Position numbers and translations under genes: made by a program. From the NCBI RefSeq assembly GCF_000147335.1, contig NC_014534.1:218773-282772 (forward strand): 64,000 nucleotides of DNA, read 5' to 3'. The notes beneath the pieces are model-generated. The model saw nothing but the letters and a program-made list of their open reading frames with translations. It was not told the DNA's origin and searched no databases. The first letter of the stretch is position 1, and each line of letters begins with the position of its first letter. Shown one piece after another: positions 61,382-64,000 of the stretch. This DNA comes from Gloeothece verrucosa PCC 7822 (GTDB lineage Bacteria; Cyanobacteriota; Cyanobacteriia; Cyanobacteriales; Microcystaceae).

Positions 61382-61921
61382 TCAAGCTTCTAAAACAGAG
61401 AGCAGTTCTTGCTGATTGCACTTAGAGTAAGTCTTTCCTACTTTCTCTTTAACTACAGCTTGCAAATTATGCTCCTTAATGAATTTTCTTAACTGAGTCA
61501 CCGTGCGCTTCTCTGGTAGGGGAGGAATGTTGGGTTGTGCGGGAATTTCAGGTTGTGTGGGAACTGGGGTTATGATTGTTGCATTAGCGATCGCTTCAAC
61601 CTCATTATGGCGACGTACAGAAGCAGCAGGGAGGTATAACTCCTGACGTGCAATAGGGATAATAACATCATTAGCGATTGGCTGAACCTGATTATGGCGA
61701 CGTACAGCAGCAGCAGGTAGGCACAGTTGTTGAGAGGGTAAGGGCATTTCTACTGCAACTTCAGGTTCACGATCGTATTCGGGACTGAAAGCATCTTCAT
61801 AAGAGAAGGTTTGTTGACATTCAGGCTCGACAGCATCTTGCTCTTTATAAAGCAAAACACTAATAAAACAGAAGTAAACAACGAATAGAATAACTGATAA
61901 AATCGATGTAGTGAAGTCCAT
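61382..61921 (-). CDS. membrane-anchored protein with internal repeat and SAP-like end
   Basis: One N-terminal membrane helix (ILSVILFVVYFCFISVLLY, residues 8-26) is followed by an acidic linker. An internal repeat LPAAAVRRHNQVQPIAN and LPAASVRRHNEVEAIAN (about residues 68-118) comes next, then a Pro-rich segment. The last 40 residues (TVTQLRKFIKEHNLQAVV) look like a SAP/Rho-N-type nucleic-acid-binding helix pair. ATG at 61921 has AAGGA eight bases upstream. A membrane-tethered DNA-binding role is inference. Confidence 0.6.
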   Translation of the reverse strand: MDFTTSILSVILFVVYFCFISVLLYKEQDAVEPECQQTFSYEDAFSPEYDREPEVAVEMPLPSQQLCLPAAAVRRHNQVQPIANDVIIPIARQELYLPAASVRRHNEVEAIANATIITPVPTQPEIPAQPNIPPLPEKRTVTQLRKFIKEHNLQAVVKEKVGKTYSKCNQQELLSVLEA

Positions 61922-61998
61922 GATTAATTTCCTTTTTGTCTTGTAGAGTAAGGGTTTTAGAGAAAAGTTTTGTAGCGATTCTTTTCTCATTTCTCATT

Positions 61999-62026
61999 AA
62001 AAAAAAATGCGTTGCATTAGCTCCGC
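61999..62026 (-). terminator. weak terminator-like hairpin
   Basis: GCGGAGC and GCAACGC pair with two mismatches around TAAT, followed on the minus strand by nine T. It resembles the stronger hairpin at 62824 in design and lies after the 70-aa gene. Confidence 0.5.
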
Positions 62027-62045
62027 TCTAATCTAAAATTTTCCG

Positions 62046-62258
62046 TTAACGAATTTCAATGATTTTGAACTCTTCACATTCGTGGTGGTTATACCATTCT
62101 AACCAATTGTCCCACTCAATCTCAACACCTTCATCGCAACTAACTGAAACTGAGCGTTGTTTAATGCTGTGCCAAACGGGATCGGGTTCAGTTTCGAGAG
62201 ATATTAAATAATTTCGTTCTTGTACGGATTCGCACAAAGTTGTCTGCGCTAAAATCAT
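62046..62258 (-). CDS. small protein, 70 aa, paralogue of the gene at 63740
   Basis: The C-terminal half (SVSVSCDEGVEIEWDNWLE, then EEFKIIEIR) matches the protein at 63740 (RVSVTWDEGVEIDWVDWLE, EKFELVEII), so they are paralogues with variable N-termini. AAGGATAT precedes the ATG by six bases. Acidic, Trp-rich; no known family. Confidence 0.6.
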   Translation of the reverse strand: MILAQTTLCESVQERNYLISLETEPDPVWHSIKQRSVSVSCDEGVEIEWDNWLEWYNHHECEEFKIIEIR

Positions 62259-62323
62259 AATTATATCCTTAAAAAAAGTTCAATCTTTATTGCTGCGGTT
62301 AGCAGCAACAGAGATCGGATTAA

Positions 62324-62788
62324 TTAATTAACTTTTTCAGAAGAATATTGGGATTTAATTTCGGCATTAAAATATCTGCCAGCCGAATTAGCAGCAATAA
62401 AATCCGCGAATTTTTGAAAAGAAACATTGAAATAACGGTAGGTTGAGCCTGAGATGAATTCAATTTGCAATACTTTTAAAGATGATTCATAGCCAATAGC
62501 GGCAATATTTGAGCTACCTTGACATCTTAAAGATGTGGTGGAAATCATCGTAATATTATCTAATAATTCATCTCGGCTCGGCGGCAAAGTGGGTTGAATA
62601 TTAATTTCTTCTCCTGCGGCAAGCGAAGCGATAGCTCTAATACCTTCTAAAGCTTGCAAGGGTGCAGGAACGGTTTTAACCTCCAATGTTCCTTCCTCTT
62701 GAATTAAAATACTTAATTGTCCGAGCGGGACAGCACCATCATGAGCGATCGCACGAATTTTAGATAGATCGATTTGATAAAACTTCAT
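62324..62788 (-). CDS. KTSC-domain protein, 154 aa
   Basis: The last 65 residues match KTSC: SSNIAAIGYESSLKVLQIEF, then GSTYRYFNVSFQKFADFIAA and GRYFNAEIKSQYS. KTSC is named for lysyl-tRNA synthetase-associated and phage proteins and its function is unclear. The N-terminal 85 residues (YQIDLSKIRAIAHDGAVPLG) are a separate beta-rich part. Single gene followed by the next by 66 bases. Confidence 0.75.
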   Translation of the reverse strand: MKFYQIDLSKIRAIAHDGAVPLGQLSILIQEEGTLEVKTVPAPLQALEGIRAIASLAAGEEINIQPTLPPSRDELLDNITMISTTSLRCQGSSNIAAIGYESSLKVLQIEFISGSTYRYFNVSFQKFADFIAANSAGRYFNAEIKSQYSSEKVN

Positions 62789-62823
62789 TAAAGTATCGTC
62801 CTAATTTTTATTAGTTCATCAGG

Positions 62824-62852
62824 AAAAAAAAATGCGGAGCATAAGCCCCGCT
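62824..62852 (-). terminator. strong terminator
   Basis: GCGGGGC/GCTCCGC on the minus strand (one mismatch) with loop TTAT, followed by a run of T. It closes the gene ending at 62936. Confidence 0.8.
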
Positions 62853-62935
62853 TAAGGTTTGATTGCACAAAAAACTCTTAAAAGATATAGCCGATTTTTG
62901 GCTGAAAGGGTTGGCTTGTCTTTAGCCAAAAATGC

Positions 62936-63169
62936 TCAAATTTCGTAACCTTTAATCTTTTCAATTACCGACGAGTTGGAAGCGATCTTAAACAAACTAA
63001 CTCCGTCATTTTCCTCGTTTATAGTATCAAGTAAGGATGCGTATTTTTGCTCTCCCTCGGTCAATGATATGTATCCTGAATACTTGGGGATGGGACTAGA
63101 GTGTTGAACATACTTCACGACCCAATAGTCCACCGACAGGCGAGGTTCCGTAAACTCTATGTCGATCAA
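62936..63169 (-). CDS. hypothetical protein, start uncertain
   Basis: From TTG at 63169 the frame gives 77 residues (LSVDYWVVKYVQHSS, IPKYSGYISLTEGEQKYASL). The frame stays open upstream for another 24 codons with protein-like text (INTFFRAIVRQISRINPYYD) up to the stop of the preceding gene, which is in the same frame. No ATG or GTG exists there. So the start is TTG, ATT or the product arises by readthrough. No family recognised. Confidence 0.5.
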   Translation of the reverse strand: MIDIEFTEPRLSVDYWVVKYVQHSSPIPKYSGYISLTEGEQKYASLLDTINEENDGVSLFKIASNSSVIEKIKGYEI

Positions 63170-63247
63170 GTCGTCGTAGTAAGGGTTAATTCGACTGATC
63201 TGTCGAACGATCGCACGGAAGAAAGTATTAATTTCCTTTTCACCCTC

Positions 63248-63646
63248 TTATTCGGGTTCTATTACTTCATCATCAACTAGACGGCAGATGGACCGATCGA
63301 GAGATGTTAAACTTGGGAAGCTACTTGCAACTACACTGTCTCCATCTTTAAAGCCACATACCCAATTGGAAGGTGCGATCCATTGGCAATACATATCATA
63401 GTTATCAAGACGGCCAACAATGTCTTGATATTCTGGATACTGATCTTTATTTATATAATGAGTTAACGGTAGTGCCAATCCCCAATTTTCTTGCGCTTGT
63501 TTTAAATGGTTTTGGAGATTATTCTCTAATTCTATTAGATTGGTGTAATCCCATTTAAATTGTTGTCCCTCGGATTCAACGATCAAAACATGAAAATTAG
63601 GTAAGCCTGATATTTCCTGTCTTCTACCGTAAATCAAGATTAGCAT
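63248..63646 (-). CDS. hypothetical protein, 132 aa
   Basis: A soluble alpha/beta protein (MLILIYGRRQEISGLPNFHV, then NWGLALPLTHYINKDQYPEY, and DNYDMYCQWIAPSNWVCGF). GGAGG lies seven bases before the ATG at 63646. The stop TAA at 63248 is followed in frame by more coding-like codons that lead into the 63169 frame. Function unknown. Confidence 0.6.
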   Translation of the reverse strand: MLILIYGRRQEISGLPNFHVLIVESEGQQFKWDYTNLIELENNLQNHLKQAQENWGLALPLTHYINKDQYPEYQDIVGRLDNYDMYCQWIAPSNWVCGFKDGDSVVASSFPSLTSLDRSICRLVDDEVIEPE

Positions 63647-63739
63647 GATTTTTCCTCCAATAATTGCCCTGGTTAGCTCGTTTTTTTTTAATTTTGCTGG
63701 CTAGGTGAGGGTTTTGTACCGACCTCACCTAGACGATCA

Positions 63740-63928
63740 TTAAATAATTTCAACTAATTCAAACTTTTCGGATTCAAACTGGTTATATGCTTCTAACCAA
63801 TCAACCCAATCAATTTCTACTCCTTCGTCCCAAGTAACTGACACTCTACGTTGTGAAGATGAAGAAGAAAGAACCACTAAATAATCGCGCTCGGAATTGA
63901 TCGATGTTGGGCTTAATACTGTTAGCAT
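63740..63928 (-). CDS. small protein, 62 aa, paralogue of the gene at 62046
   Basis: It shares the RVSVTWDEGVEIDWVDWLE block and acidic C-terminus with the 70-aa gene. The ATG at 63928 is preferred; a GTG at 63961 would add 11 residues. Serine-rich segment (VLSSSSSQRR) in the middle. No known family. Confidence 0.55.
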   Translation of the reverse strand: MLTVLSPTSINSERDYLVVLSSSSSQRRVSVTWDEGVEIDWVDWLEAYNQFESEKFELVEII

Positions 63929-64000
63929 GGGTTTACACTCGTAAAGTTCATCCTTCAGCACTGCGCCAGCAGCTTGAGGCGTTGTGCTGAGGAAAAAAAA

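Noticed and set aside
1..64000. tRNA or rRNA genes
   Set aside because: No cloverleaf-like or rRNA-like sequence was noticed on either strand.

Overview
The window looks like part of a large conjugative plasmid of a cyanobacterium, probably a unicellular Cyanothece/Gloeothece/Microcystis-like strain (inference). Supporting signs are the low-GC composition, scattered copies of the cyanobacterial octamer GCGATCGC, cyanobacteria-typical families (DUF928, CHASE2, KTSC, DUF6883/DUF4926), and a complete-looking conjugation block with relaxase, coupling protein and actin-like segregation ATPase. No rRNA, tRNA or core metabolic gene was seen.

Layout. 1-6.2 kb is a scrap zone: small unknown genes, a HAD-phosphatase remnant, a DUF6883-DUF4926 pair, an IS701-like element that cuts a TPR-type gene, and a DUF928-CHASE2 operon. 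6-9.6 kb holds phage-like regulation (antirepressor, XRE repressor with an inverted-repeat operator) and more gene debris, including a stop-riddled copy of the start of the next gene. 9.6-14.5 kb is one 1608-residue gene with RDR/QDE-1/YonO-like polymerase hallmarks (DFDGD plus an upstream Lys/Gly barrel segment) and a C-terminal SLOG-like domain. 14.6-17.7 kb is a STAND ATPase followed by a TPR protein.

17.7-32.4 kb is a type III-B CRISPR-Cas locus. It has two arrays with related repeats, an orphan degenerate repeat, RT-Cas1 fusion, Cas2, a RelE-like protein, an unknown protein plus HTH pair, a membrane protein, a TIR protein, and cmr2-cmr3-cmr4-cmr5-cmr6/cmr1. Cas10 keeps its GGDD palm motif but its N-terminal HD dyad reads HP. 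No cas6 is visible. The TIR and membrane proteins are the best candidates for ancillary effectors and may share a C-terminal sensor-like module.

32.5-35.6 kb carries a degenerate kinase/pseudo-receiver pair and small regulators. 35.6-51.1 kb is the conjugation block, mostly on the minus strand: coupling ATPase, VirB9-, VirB10-, VirB8-, VirB6-, VirB5-like proteins, VirB4 ATPase, a pilin-like protein, a zinc-ribbon membrane protein and a MobF relaxase without helicase. 51.1-54.2 kb is a segregation region (ParM-like ATPase and partners) that ends in a gene apparently needing a frameshift or unusual start. 54.3-58.1 kb is a TnpB-only IS200/IS605-type element whose tnpB is interrupted by a group II intron; removing the intron restores the frame. 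58.1-64 kb holds a Ser/Thr kinase and a run of small minus-strand genes, several closed by strong terminators.
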